Assembly (NCBI GenBank): GCA_938015805.1
Contig: CALLXF010000006.1
Location: forward strand, 1 to 64,000
DNA: 64,000 nucleotides
Direction: 5' to 3'
Source: an uncultured Saprospiraceae bacterium
Lineage (GTDB): Bacteria; Bacteroidota; Bacteroidia; Chitinophagales; Saprospiraceae
Shown here: in pieces, positions 17,371 through 25,448 of the stretch
Numbering within the stretch: the stretch's first letter is position 1
Layout: each line of letters begins with the position of its first letter
Position numbers and translations under genes: made by a program
The notes under the pieces: generated by a model
Told to the model about the DNA's origin: nothing
Seen by the model: the letters and a program-made list of their open reading frames with translations, nothing else
Database searches by the model: none

Positions 17371-18587
17371 TATTTAGCCGATATGTTTGTAGAATTGCTT
17401 TTAGACTGCAGAGCATATAATGCAAAAGAAGCTAACCAATGCTCGCCCATATAATCTCCATCCACTATCTTATTGATGGAATAATTATAATGTTCGTCTG
17501 CAATTTTTACAATCTCTGGGTTCCCCTCACTTACAGAATATAAACACCATGCCCTTGAAAAATTAACACCATCTAGATGCACAAGATGTCCATCAGATCG
17601 ATCTTTTACATCTGCTGGAGTGATATCAATATCCCCTTTTTGTAAGCCTTGTAAAAATTCGTTTTTCCATATTGCAAATTCGTCTTTAGATAGTACACGT
17701 CTCATAATGTCTAACTCTTCCAAGCAAGGAGATAAGAAATCATAACCACTCGGTTCCCAGCTAATCGGGCAACCTTTATCCTCAAAATAAAAATCTCTTG
17801 CTCTGGATTCTATCATATTTTGCAAATCGGTATCTCCTACGGTTACCGCATAATCATGAGCAAATGTCAATCCAAAAGCAGTATTAGAATGCGTCCCGAC
17901 TCTGATAGGGAAAACCAACTTTGGGAGGTAGCTCTGGTATTTTTCTGACAGTACTCTATTTAGTGGCTCTAGCGTTTTATACCATTTTTTTGCATCAGGA
18001 TCATCCCACGTATATAGTTCTGCTGATAATTTTAAAAGCCATGCCCATCCGTATGTCCGTTCGTAATTTTTAGTGTAATCATTTAAGGAAAAATAAGCAA
18101 TCTCTTGATCTATATTTTCTTTAGTGAGGTTACTATCTATAGCTCTACGTATCTCATTGGCGGAAGCCAAATCAGGAAACTGTTTTAACAAATAAATCAA
18201 AGACCAATGCCCATGCACAGCAGAATGCCAGTCAAAACAACCGTAGAATGCCGGATGATGCTCTTGGGGCATCGCTAGATCTGATGAGTCTTGTATTACG
18301 ATTCCCGACTTATAAGGCAAAGGATTTTGGATACATTTTAAAGGTAGTGTAGCAAGATGAGCGGCCTGATTTTTAGTCAGCTCGACCTCTTGCCACATCT
18401 TAGAGTTCTTAGATCCATTAGTCATAGCCATGGACTCATTATCATTTTTGTCACCAGTACCCGTTTCAGTAGTATCTATTCCGACAGTGGATATCACCTC
18501 TTCAGATACGTTTAATAAAGCCTTACTTAATAAAAAAAGTATACAGAGGAAAAAGATGAGAATAACAATTTTGATTTTAGAATCCAT
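17370..18587 (-). CDS. DUF2891 family protein, membrane anchored
   Basis: 405 aa. Residues 5-25 are a hydrophobic anchor or uncleaved signal, followed by a low-complexity linker. The main part has the DUF2891 pattern: CFDWHSAVHGHWSLIYLL, HSNTAFGLTFAHDYA, CPISWEPSGYDFLSPCLEE, LVHLDGVNFSRAWCLY, consistent with an alpha/alpha toroid as in glycosidase-like enzymes. The activity is unknown. It is the first gene of the pxp operon and overlaps the transporter by one base; the anchor would place it in the periplasm. One copy of the repeated 14-mer lies inside it (18155-18168). Confidence 0.85.
   Translation of the reverse strand: MDSKIKIVILIFFLCILFLLSKALLNVSEEVISTVGIDTTETGTGDKNDNESMAMTNGSKNSKMWQEVELTKNQAAHLATLPLKCIQNPLPYKSGIVIQDSSDLAMPQEHHPAFYGCFDWHSAVHGHWSLIYLLKQFPDLASANEIRRAIDSNLTKENIDQEIAYFSLNDYTKNYERTYGWAWLLKLSAELYTWDDPDAKKWYKTLEPLNRVLSEKYQSYLPKLVFPIRVGTHSNTAFGLTFAHDYAVTVGDTDLQNMIESRARDFYFEDKGCPISWEPSGYDFLSPCLEELDIMRRVLSKDEFAIWKNEFLQGLQKGDIDITPADVKDRSDGHLVHLDGVNFSRAWCLYSVSEGNPEIVKIADEHYNYSINKIVDGDYMGEHWLASFALYALQSKSNSTNISAK
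18155..18168 (+). repeat. Copy 1 of a GC-rich 14-mer, CATTGGCGGAAGCC
   Basis: Identical 14 bases occur three times in the window (also 44545-44558 and 62662-62675), always in this orientation on the plus strand and inside unrelated genes on the minus strand. With the next two bases (AA) it forms TTGGC-GGAA-GCCAA, a small hairpin with a GNRA-like loop. Here it encodes L-A-S-A-N-E. Confidence 0.6.
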
Positions 18588-18738
18588 ACTGGTAGTAGAT
18601 TTATTTATACAAAGTACAAAGACTTTTCTTGTTTTCTACTTTTAATAAATATCCAAAATCATCCTAAAGGGTGAAAATTCTATTTACCCACATGCGTAAT
18701 CTTGCTTCCATCATTAGCAACTTTAAAAACCTTTACCT

Positions 18739-20637
18739 ATGAAACTAATTTTACAATTATTCTTATTTAGTTTTTTAATCGCAACGACAGTATCCGCTCA
18801 GACGGATAACACGTGGACCGGAGATGGAGATGGTATCTCATGGAATGATGCAAACAACTGGGATCTAGATGCAGTTCCTGATGACACGCATCGGGCTATT
18901 ATAAACATTGCCTCTAATGTCGATATCAGTGGCACACAAGAAGTCGATCAATTGTTTATAAATCATGACAACGCAGAAGTGCAAATCCTGTCGTCAGCAA
19001 GCCTTAACATAGATGTAAATCCGAGCTCTGTATTAGAGCTAGATCGTGGCACCTTTAAAAACTATGGCCAACTCAATATCGTGCGATATATATCAGCGTT
19101 TAACCAAGTAAATTATTTTACCAATGAATCGTCAGGAACTATCACACTTTCTAATAACGGAAACAACGGAAATGATAATCGTATAGAAATACAAAGGCTA
19201 GGTGTATTTACAAATGATGGAATTATGAACCTCGAAGGAACGGATGAAGACTACGATGTAATTTTTAACGATGGTATCTTTACAAATAACGGAGAGCTAA
19301 ATATCTCAGGAACTTTTAAAAGAGGATTTGCAAATTATATTGTAGGAGAATTTACAAACGAATCAAGTGGTGAATTAAATGCTAGTCGAGATAATGACGG
19401 AGGACCTAACGCATCTATTGTATGGAATACCTTTGAAATGGAAAATCATGGAACAATGACAATAGAGCATCCTATTGGACAAGACATGGAAGGTATAGGT
19501 CTTTATTTAGAAATCGATGACCCTTTCGAAAATACAGGTATCATTACTATTTCAGGAATGTCTAACTATGGGATATGGTATAATACTAACTGGAATAATA
19601 CTGGAGAGATACACTTAGGAACAGACAACGGAAATATGATCGGCAACTCCGACAATTTTCCTCGAGAACTAAACAATACCAGTGGATTAATAACAGGCTC
19701 AGGAGCCATTAGATGTCATGATGGTCTTGTAGGAGGTACAATAGAAATAGGTAGTTCGCCAGGCCAGGTAACTTTCCGAGTTACCCAAGACCTAACCTCG
19801 GTTTACACCCCATTAGAGATCGCAGGAACAGATGGACCAGGAGAAGCAAACGGTCACGATGTGATTTACGGAGAAAGATTTAATTCATTTTTTGATCTAG
19901 TAGATATAGATATATCGGATGCTGATTTAGACATCGAATTACTAGGAGGATTTGAGCCAGTTTATGGAGACGAATTTTTGATTCTTTCTACCGATGGTGA
20001 GCTCACAGGACAATATGGTATTATAGGTTTTCCTTTTTTATCAGATCCTAATTTATACTGGGAATTAGAATATGACTATGTAGATGATGAGGTTACCCTG
20101 GTTGTTAATGCATTTGTAGTTCCAGTGAAACTTACGGACTTTACCGCTGTCGAGAGAGATCAGGAACACCTTTTAGAATGGTCTACAGCATCAGAAATAA
20201 ATAGCAGCCATTTTGAATTACAAAGTAGCCATGATCATACCCTCTGGAATACTATAGGAACAGTAAGTGCTATGGGCAACTCTAGTCAAACAAAAAAATA
20301 CTCATTTTCTCATATACCGATAGTAAGCCATACTCATCATTATTATAGACTAAAAATGATCGATCTGGATGGGACATACGAATATTCTGATATTGCATCG
20401 ATCAGATCGTCTATATCAAAAGAGAAGTTATCCGTGAGCCCTAATCCATTTACAAATCAGATAACACTAAATGAAGCATCGGCTTTTTCTGTGATAGATA
20501 GTTATGGAAAAATAGTTTACACCACGCAAAATAATCAATCCCAAATAGATCTATCATTTCTGCCAGCAGGACTATATTATCTTAAATTAAAAGAAAAATC
20601 AGGAGACTACGCAACTATAAAATTGATTAAAATCTAA
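18739..20637 (+). CDS. T9SS cargo protein with autotransporter-like beta-helix and type A sorting domain
   Basis: 632 aa. Signal peptide 1-20 (TTVSAQTDN). Residues 21-460 are irregular beta repeats (ELNISGTFKRGF, GIITISGMSNYG) with G8/PbH1-like character, consistent with a right-handed beta-helix surface module. About 475-560 is a fibronectin-like linker (LTDFTAVERDQEHLLEWSTASE), and the last 75 residues are a type A T9SS sorting domain starting SPNPFTNQITL and ending ATIKLIKI. So it is exported to the cell surface or medium. The function is unknown; asparagine-rich content is typical of such repeats. Monocistronic, followed by a terminator. Confidence 0.85.
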   Translation: MKLILQLFLFSFLIATTVSAQTDNTWTGDGDGISWNDANNWDLDAVPDDTHRAIINIASNVDISGTQEVDQLFINHDNAEVQILSSASLNIDVNPSSVLELDRGTFKNYGQLNIVRYISAFNQVNYFTNESSGTITLSNNGNNGNDNRIEIQRLGVFTNDGIMNLEGTDEDYDVIFNDGIFTNNGELNISGTFKRGFANYIVGEFTNESSGELNASRDNDGGPNASIVWNTFEMENHGTMTIEHPIGQDMEGIGLYLEIDDPFENTGIITISGMSNYGIWYNTNWNNTGEIHLGTDNGNMIGNSDNFPRELNNTSGLITGSGAIRCHDGLVGGTIEIGSSPGQVTFRVTQDLTSVYTPLEIAGTDGPGEANGHDVIYGERFNSFFDLVDIDISDADLDIELLGGFEPVYGDEFLILSTDGELTGQYGIIGFPFLSDPNLYWELEYDYVDDEVTLVVNAFVVPVKLTDFTAVERDQEHLLEWSTASEINSSHFELQSSHDHTLWNTIGTVSAMGNSSQTKKYSFSHIPIVSHTHHYYRLKMIDLDGTYEYSDIASIRSSISKEKLSVSPNPFTNQITLNEASAFSVIDSYGKIVYTTQNNQSQIDLSFLPAGLYYLKLKEKSGDYATIKLIKI

Positions 20638-20668
20638 TTATAATTTATACCGTAAAGGTTTTTAATCG

Positions 20669-20700
20669 GAGTCAGTTAGGTTTTTCTAGCTGGCTCTATT
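20669..20700. terminator. Terminator between convergent genes
   Basis: Stem GAGTCAGTTAG (20669-20679) with CTAGCTGGCTC (20686-20696), 11 pairs including G-U wobbles, six-base loop, then a T/A-rich stretch. It lies 32 bases after the T9SS cargo gene and 43 bases after the reductase gene on the other strand. Confidence 0.6.
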
Positions 20701-20738
20701 TATATAGGAGAGATTAGAATTACACTCGCAAAATGACA

Positions 20739-21698
20739 CTATCCATAAATGTGATTTATTATGGATTTGGCTTGATTCCTAGAGTTTTCTATAAAATACT
20801 TAGACGTGTGTAATCCACCTAAAACTGTTCCTGCTAGGTAAATATTTTTCTGATTACTCTCAAAGGTATCAAGATTAAAAACAGGTGTTTTCTTTTCGTC
20901 GCTTTGGATATCTATACCGATCTGGCTAAGTAAATCGTAATCAGGCTGATATCCTGTCATTGCTAGTACATAATCATTATCTATTGTTATGTTGCCTTCT
21001 GGCGAATGTATAATTACTTCCGATTCTGATATACTTTCTAACGTAGAAGAGAAATACGCTTTAATAGATCCTTCTTGGATGCGATTTTGGATATTGGGTA
21101 AGATCCAATATTTAACTTTTTCATATAACTGAGCTTGTCTTACGACCATCGTTACCTCTGCTCCTTTTTGCCAGGTTTCCAAAGCCACATCACATGCAGA
21201 ATTTGCACCTCCCACGACTACCACTTTTTGGTTTATATAATGATGAGCTTCGTCATAATAGTGTTTTACTTTTGATAAATCCTCTCCTGGAATATTCATC
21301 TTATTGGGTTTATCATAAAATCCTGTGCTGACGATTATATATTTACAAGTATACGTTTCCTTATCCGTTGTGATTTTAAATCCTTGGTTTATTTTCTCAA
21401 CAGACATTACCATTCGCCGAAAGGCAATCTGCAATTTATAATGATCATAAAGTCTGCGATAGTATTCTAATGCTTCCTTACGTGTCGGTTTATCGGTATG
21501 TGAGATAAACGGAATCTCTCCAATTTCTAAATTGACGGAAGTCGAAAAAAAAGTCATATTAGATGGAAAGTTAAATAATGAATTTACGAGCACTCCTTTC
21601 TCTAGGATCAAGTAATCCATTCCTTTTTTAGTGGCTTCTATAGCACAGTTTATCCCCGTAGACCCTCCACCTATAATAATTAGATCGCGATGTATCAT
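20739..21698 (-). CDS. ypdA: YpdA-like FAD/NADPH thiol-disulfide reductase
   Basis: 319 aa. FAD-binding GGGSTG at residues 10-15, the family-typical LVNSLFNFPSNMTFFSTS block, a second Rossmann motif VVVVGGANSACDVAL for NADPH near 160-175, and a C-terminal FAD contact (IYLAGTV). This matches YpdA, the putative bacillithiol-disulfide reductase of Bacillota and Bacteroidota; it lacks the CxxC of thioredoxin reductase. It would regenerate reduced bacillithiol in the cytoplasm. Its ATG overlaps the stop of the TauE/SafE gene (TAATG), tying it to sulfur export. Whether the cell makes bacillithiol cannot be seen here. Confidence 0.85.
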   Translation of the reverse strand: MIHRDLIIIGGGSTGINCAIEATKKGMDYLILEKGVLVNSLFNFPSNMTFFSTSVNLEIGEIPFISHTDKPTRKEALEYYRRLYDHYKLQIAFRRMVMSVEKINQGFKITTDKETYTCKYIIVSTGFYDKPNKMNIPGEDLSKVKHYYDEAHHYINQKVVVVGGANSACDVALETWQKGAEVTMVVRQAQLYEKVKYWILPNIQNRIQEGSIKAYFSSTLESISESEVIIHSPEGNITIDNDYVLAMTGYQPDYDLLSQIGIDIQSDEKKTPVFNLDTFESNQKNIYLAGTVLGGLHTSKYFIENSRNQAKSIINHIYG

Positions 21699-22423
21699 TA
21701 TCTCACAAAAATAAGAACTGCTCCTAAAGCAGTCATGACCAAAATAAATTTTCTAAATACCTTCTCATTAAACAAGTCTACAATTTTTAACCCAACCCAA
21801 AATCCGAGGCCAACCATTACGGCCAACATCGCGTTTATCTTTAGACTTTGCAGTGAAATGGTATCCCAGACAAAAATATGAAATGGGATTTTTACCATAT
21901 TAGAAATCAGATATAGATAAGCAGCTGTTCCTATAAATTCTACTTTGGGCAGACGGGTAGCTAAGAAAAATATATTAGAAAACGCTCCTGCTAAATTTCC
22001 GATCATCGTAGTAAATCCAGCAGACACACCCATCGTTCCGGCAAAAATCCAGGAGTTAGGAAAACTCATATCGGAGTAACGATCTCGCCACCACATGATC
22101 ACTACACTGATAAGTATTATGGCGGCCATCCATTTTTTAAAAATATCCTCTGATAAATCTTTTCCAAACCATACGGCGATAAAGACACCTAGTATCATAG
22201 CTGGCAAAAACTTTATTAGATACTTCCACCTACAGTTTTTTTTATAATAAATAACCGCCATTATATCCCCTAATAAAAGAAGGGGTACGACGATACCTGT
22301 CGATGCCTTTGCACCAAATGCCATAGCCATCAGTGTGACCATAAAGACACCCATGCCTTTAAGACCTGCCTTAGAAATACCAATAATAAATGATCCGCAA
22401 ATAGCGAGTATAATCGTAAGCAT
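21698..22423 (-). CDS. TauE/SafE (TSUP) family sulfur-anion exporter
   Basis: 241 aa, about 7-8 hydrophobic helices. The start GSFIIGISKAGLKGMGVFMV and the later FTTMIGNLAGAFSNIFFLAT form the two related halves typical of TauE/SafE permeases, which move sulfite, sulfoacetate or related organosulfur anions. It precedes and is translationally coupled to ypdA, so the two probably serve thiol or sulfur metabolism together (inference). The substrate is not set. Confidence 0.85.
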   Translation of the reverse strand: MLTIILAICGSFIIGISKAGLKGMGVFMVTLMAMAFGAKASTGIVVPLLLLGDIMAVIYYKKNCRWKYLIKFLPAMILGVFIAVWFGKDLSEDIFKKWMAAIILISVVIMWWRDRYSDMSFPNSWIFAGTMGVSAGFTTMIGNLAGAFSNIFFLATRLPKVEFIGTAAYLYLISNMVKIPFHIFVWDTISLQSLKINAMLAVMVGLGFWVGLKIVDLFNEKVFRKFILVMTALGAVLIFVR

Positions 22424-22451
22424 CTACAAAGCTACTCACTCAGATGATACA

Positions 22452-22676
22452 TTATGCTCTTAAAAGGTCACCATTATTTTTATCATAACGTGACTGGATT
22501 ATGGCATTTGTAACTATACCTTCTATAAATCTAAAATCTTGGATTTCCCAATTGATATTTTTCTCTTCTTGTAGAGACCAGGATGGGCACATACCTCCTT
22601 TGCAAGATCGAGCACAAGAGTTAAGAGTTAGTATAAAAATACCTGCAACAGCTAAAATCAGAATTACTTTTTTCAT
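22452..22676 (-). CDS. Small Cys-containing lipoprotein
   Basis: 74 aa. A lipoprotein signal ends at Cys21 (LTLNSCARSC). The mature part begins with two more cysteines (SCKGGMCPSW) and then a polar stretch without clear domains. It lies 28 bases upstream of the TauE/SafE gene on the same strand and may be co-transcribed with it and ypdA. No family recognised; a link to thiol or metal handling is only suggested by its cysteines and place. Confidence 0.65.
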   Translation of the reverse strand: MKKVILILAVAGIFILTLNSCARSCKGGMCPSWSLQEEKNINWEIQDFRFIEGIVTNAIIQSRYDKNNGDLLRA

Positions 22677-22893
22677 GGTTTAAATTTTCGTCTTGAAAAG
22701 GTATGGCTGATCGCATAAAATAAAATTTTACTACTAACGTAAACAGGAGCCTGGTTTAGTACATAAGTAGAAAATAATTTAAATATATTTAGTAGAATAT
22801 TTCAGTACTGTCCATTAAAATATGGACGAAGTGTACTTAACTATGGATTAAATATTTATTGCTGTGTTTTACGACCAGATCTGAATTTAAAAC

Positions 22894-23850
22894 CTACTTA
22901 CGCTTCAAGACTCTCTCAGTAGCCGCGATTATATCCTTTATTCCTAGGCCGTATTTATCTAGTAACTGAGCTGGTGATCCAGATTCCCCAAAAGAATCAT
23001 TTACAGCTATATATTCCTGCGGAGTAGGATTATGCATACTCATCAGCTGAGCGACACTATCTCCTAGACCACCGTTACGCTGATGTTCCTCACATGTGAC
23101 TACACATTTAGTTTTGGTGAGCGATTTTAATATGGCCTCGTCATCTAAAGGTTTTATCGTATGAATATTTATCAGCTCGACTGAGATGCCTTTTGCTTCT
23201 AATGTTCTCGTGGCTTCCATGGCATAATAAACCATGTGGCCCGTTGCTAATATGGTTACATCGGAACCTTCTTTCATAGTGATGGCTTTACCGATTTTAA
23301 AACTTCCTTCTGGCATAAATATCGGCCATCCTGGTCTTCCAAATCTTAGATAAACTGGACCATGATGATCAGCTATTGCGATAGTCGCTTCTTTAGTCTG
23401 ATTATAATCACATGGGTTTATAACTGTCATGTGAGGAAGCATTTTCATCAGTCCGATATCCTCTAATATCTGATGAGTAGCTCCATCTTCTCCTAAAGTA
23501 AGACCGGCATGCGAAGCACAAATTTTTACATTCTTATCAGAATAAGCAATGGATTGTCTGATCTGGTCGTATACTCTACCCGTCGCAAAATTTGCAAATG
23601 TTGTCGCAAATGGAATTTTTCCTGCTGTTGCCAGACCCGCAGACATAGACATCATATTAGCCTCTGCTATTCCAGCTTGGAAAAATCGTTTAGGATTTTC
23701 CTCTATAAATTTCTGAATCTTTAATGAGCCGATTAGATCCGCACATAAAGCCACCACTTGATCATTTGATCTTCCTAGTTCGGCCATTCCCGCTCCAAAA
23801 CCATCTCTTGTTCCTTTCTTTCCTGTAACCTGATAATCGTCAAACATCAT
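22894..23850 (-). CDS. Transketolase C-terminal subunit
   Basis: 318 aa. Contains the pyrimidine-binding domain with FFQAGIAEANMMSMSAGLA, KVKICASHAGLTLGEDGATHQ pieces, and the C-terminal transketolase domain (VTILATGHMVYYAM, CVVTCEEHQRNGGLGDSV). It pairs with the N-terminal subunit gene directly before it; the stop of that gene abuts this start. The two chains form one thiamine-diphosphate enzyme of the pentose phosphate pathway (a split form found in many bacteria). Start ATG at 23850 is set by the abutting stop. Confidence 0.93.
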   Translation of the reverse strand: MMFDDYQVTGKKGTRDGFGAGMAELGRSNDQVVALCADLIGSLKIQKFIEENPKRFFQAGIAEANMMSMSAGLATAGKIPFATTFANFATGRVYDQIRQSIAYSDKNVKICASHAGLTLGEDGATHQILEDIGLMKMLPHMTVINPCDYNQTKEATIAIADHHGPVYLRFGRPGWPIFMPEGSFKIGKAITMKEGSDVTILATGHMVYYAMEATRTLEAKGISVELINIHTIKPLDDEAILKSLTKTKCVVTCEEHQRNGGLGDSVAQLMSMHNPTPQEYIAVNDSFGESGSPAQLLDKYGLGIKDIIAATERVLKRK

Positions 23851-24702
23851 TTATATTTTATAGTCTCCTAAAGTTTCTTCTAATTGTCCTAATGCATTTT
23901 CTAGTTGCTCATCGTTAGGAGCTACGCCATGCCATTTATGAGTTCCCATCATAAAATCGATCGGAAATCCCATCTCAGTATTCATTATAATGATTACCGG
24001 TTTTCCATTTCCAGATTTCTGTTTAGCGGTTTGTAATCCAGCTACAACTTTTTCCATGTCATTACCTTCCATATGTAATACCTCCCATCCGAAAGAGGTC
24101 CACTTATCTTCTAGACTACCTAATGACATAACATCGTCTGTGTCTCCATCGATTTGTCGACCATTACTATCTACCGTGACGATGAGATTATCTACTTTGT
24201 TATGAGCTGCAAATAATGCGGCTTCCCATATTTGACCTTCCTGTAATTCTCCATCACCTGTTAAAACGTAAATCGTTTTATCATCATTATTGAGCTTTTT
24301 TCCTAAAGCCATCCCTATTCCTACAGATAAACCCTGCCCTAATGAACCTGTCGCTACTCTTACTCCTGGAAGCCCTTCGTGAGTGGTAGGGTGCCCTTGT
24401 AATCTAGAATTTATTTTACGGAACGTTGCTAACTCATCTACTGGAAAATATCCACTTCTTGCGAGAGCACTATAAAAGACGGGTGAGATGTGTCCATTGG
24501 ACAAGTAAAACACATCTTCGTTTTTACCGTCCATTTTAAAATCTTTATCGTGCTCCATTACATGGAAATACAAGGCGGTAAAAAAATCAGCACATCCTAA
24601 TGATCCTCCTGGATGACCACTGCTACAACTATGAACTTGTCTTAAAATATCTCGGCGTATCTGAGAAGCAATTTTCTCAAGCTCGGTTATCGATCGAGGC
24701 AT
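23851..24702 (-). CDS. Transketolase N-terminal subunit (ThDP-binding)
   Basis: 283 aa. CSSGHPGGSLGCADFFTALY at residue 25, DVFYLSNGHISPVFYSALA, and the ThDP motif GDGELQEGQIWEAALFAAHN followed by NLIVTVDSNG are standard for the transketolase N domain. Together with the next gene it makes a complete enzyme that moves two-carbon units between sugar phosphates. The gene follows hup's terminator by a few dozen bases, so it likely has its own promoter in the HU-tkt gap. Confidence 0.93.
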   Translation of the reverse strand: MPRSITELEKIASQIRRDILRQVHSCSSGHPGGSLGCADFFTALYFHVMEHDKDFKMDGKNEDVFYLSNGHISPVFYSALARSGYFPVDELATFRKINSRLQGHPTTHEGLPGVRVATGSLGQGLSVGIGMALGKKLNNDDKTIYVLTGDGELQEGQIWEAALFAAHNKVDNLIVTVDSNGRQIDGDTDDVMSLGSLEDKWTSFGWEVLHMEGNDMEKVVAGLQTAKQKSGNGKPVIIIMNTEMGFPIDFMMGTHKWHGVAPNDEQLENALGQLEETLGDYKI

Positions 24703-24727
24703 GCAATAAATGGGTTGGTTCTGAAAT

Positions 24728-24757
24728 AAAAAGAGGCAATCGTCTATTGATTGCCTC
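24728..24757 (-). terminator. Terminator of the HU gene
   Basis: Perfect 9-bp stem GAGGCAATC (24733-24741) / GATTGCCTC (24749-24757) with a seven-base loop, followed on the minus strand by TTTTTATTT. It lies just after the HU gene and before the transketolase start. Confidence 0.8.
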
Positions 24758-24787
24758 GCTAAAATAATATCTTAAAGATAATAAATC

Positions 24788-25060
24788 TTAGTTCATAGCA
24801 TCTGTAAGAGCCTTACCTGCTTTGAACTTTACTAAGTTTTTAGCAGCTATTTTTATAGTCGCTCCTGTTGCAGGATTTCTTCCATCTCTAGCAGCTCTAT
24901 GTGATTTCTGGAATGTTCCAAATCCAACGAAAGCAGCTTTATCTCCGCTTTTCAATGTTTTTTCAATACCATTAAATACAGCATTTACTGCATCTGAAGC
25001 TTGGCTCTTAGTAATGCCAGCAGCATCTGCTACAACATCGATTAATTCTCCTTTATTCAT
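24788..25060 (-). CDS. HU family DNA-binding protein
   Basis: 90 aa when started at ATG 25060 (MNKGELIDVVADAAGITK). A longer frame from TTG at 25081 would begin only about ten bases after the predicted transcript start and adds seven residues with no family match, so the ATG is chosen. HU motifs: GDKAAFVGFGTF, RAARDGRNPATGATIKI and VKFKAGKAL. It is an abundant nucleoid protein that bends DNA. Monocistronic, with a well-placed promoter and a strong terminator. Confidence 0.93.
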   Translation of the reverse strand: MNKGELIDVVADAAGITKSQASDAVNAVFNGIEKTLKSGDKAAFVGFGTFQKSHRAARDGRNPATGATIKIAAKNLVKFKAGKALTDAMN

Positions 25061-25095
25061 TTTAAAAGTTTTGATTAGCAAATTAAAATCTACAC

Positions 25096-25127
25096 GAAAT
25101 TATATTAAGATTCATTTAAATACAAAC
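25096..25127 (-). promoter_or_regulatory. Promoter of the HU gene
   Basis: On the minus strand TTTG (25127-25124), a 20-base spacer, and TAATTTCG (25103-25096), one mismatch from the Bacteroidota -7 box. Transcription would start near 25090, about 30 bases before the ATG. Confidence 0.45.
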
Positions 25128-25226
25128 AAAAACATATATTTATTAATTCTATACCTCAATAAAAATGGGGATTCCGAGGTGTTTTAAGGTCAAATCCTAG
25201 TACTTTCAAGAGAATAATTAAATGTT

Positions 25227-25234
25227 TACATTTG
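25227..25234 (+). promoter_or_regulatory. -7 box directly before the small basic lipoprotein gene
   Basis: TACATTTG is a perfect TAnnTTTG box ending five bases before the ATG at 25239. If used, the transcript would start at or within a base or two of the ATG, giving a leaderless mRNA. No clear -33 element is present. Confidence 0.3.
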
Positions 25235-25238
25235 TACT

Positions 25239-25448
25239 ATGAAGTGGAAAAAGCATATTTTATTCTTTTTATTGGGCTTAAGCCTATCTCTTTCAACTGT
25301 TTCTTCTTGTAAAACGGGAGAAGGTTGTGCCGCAACGGAGCATTACAAAGCTAAAACGAATAAAGATGGCAACTTATCTAAGAAAAAAGGCAGGTCTAAT
25401 CTTTTTTCTAAAAAACAACGAAAAAGAATGAAAAAAAGGCAAGGCTAA
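25239..25448 (+). CDS. Small basic lipoprotein
   Basis: 69 aa. Signal peptide with lipobox ending at Cys24 (STVSSCKTGEGC), then a short, very basic tail (KKKGRSNLFSKKQRKRMKK). The upstream ATG is required for the signal peptide. Such small Lys-rich lipoproteins are frequent in Bacteroidota and unassigned; the basic tail could contact envelope phosphate groups or peptidoglycan (inference). It ends one base before the stop of the convergent ABC permease gene. Confidence 0.65.
   Translation: MKWKKHILFFLLGLSLSLSTVSSCKTGEGCAATEHYKAKTNKDGNLSKKKGRSNLFSKKQRKRMKKRQG

Noticed and set aside
22808-22825. GTCCAT-n6-ATGGAC stem-loop after the transketolase gene
   Set aside because: Only six pairs and no T-run on either side; not a convincing terminator or operator.
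25061-25081. Longer HU start at TTG 25081
   Set aside because: The ATG at 25060 matches the family start and lies about 30 bases after the predicted transcript start; the TTG would be too close to it.
24822-25187. 121-codon frame opposite the HU gene
   Set aside because: Shadow of HU; Ala-rich reading without family features.
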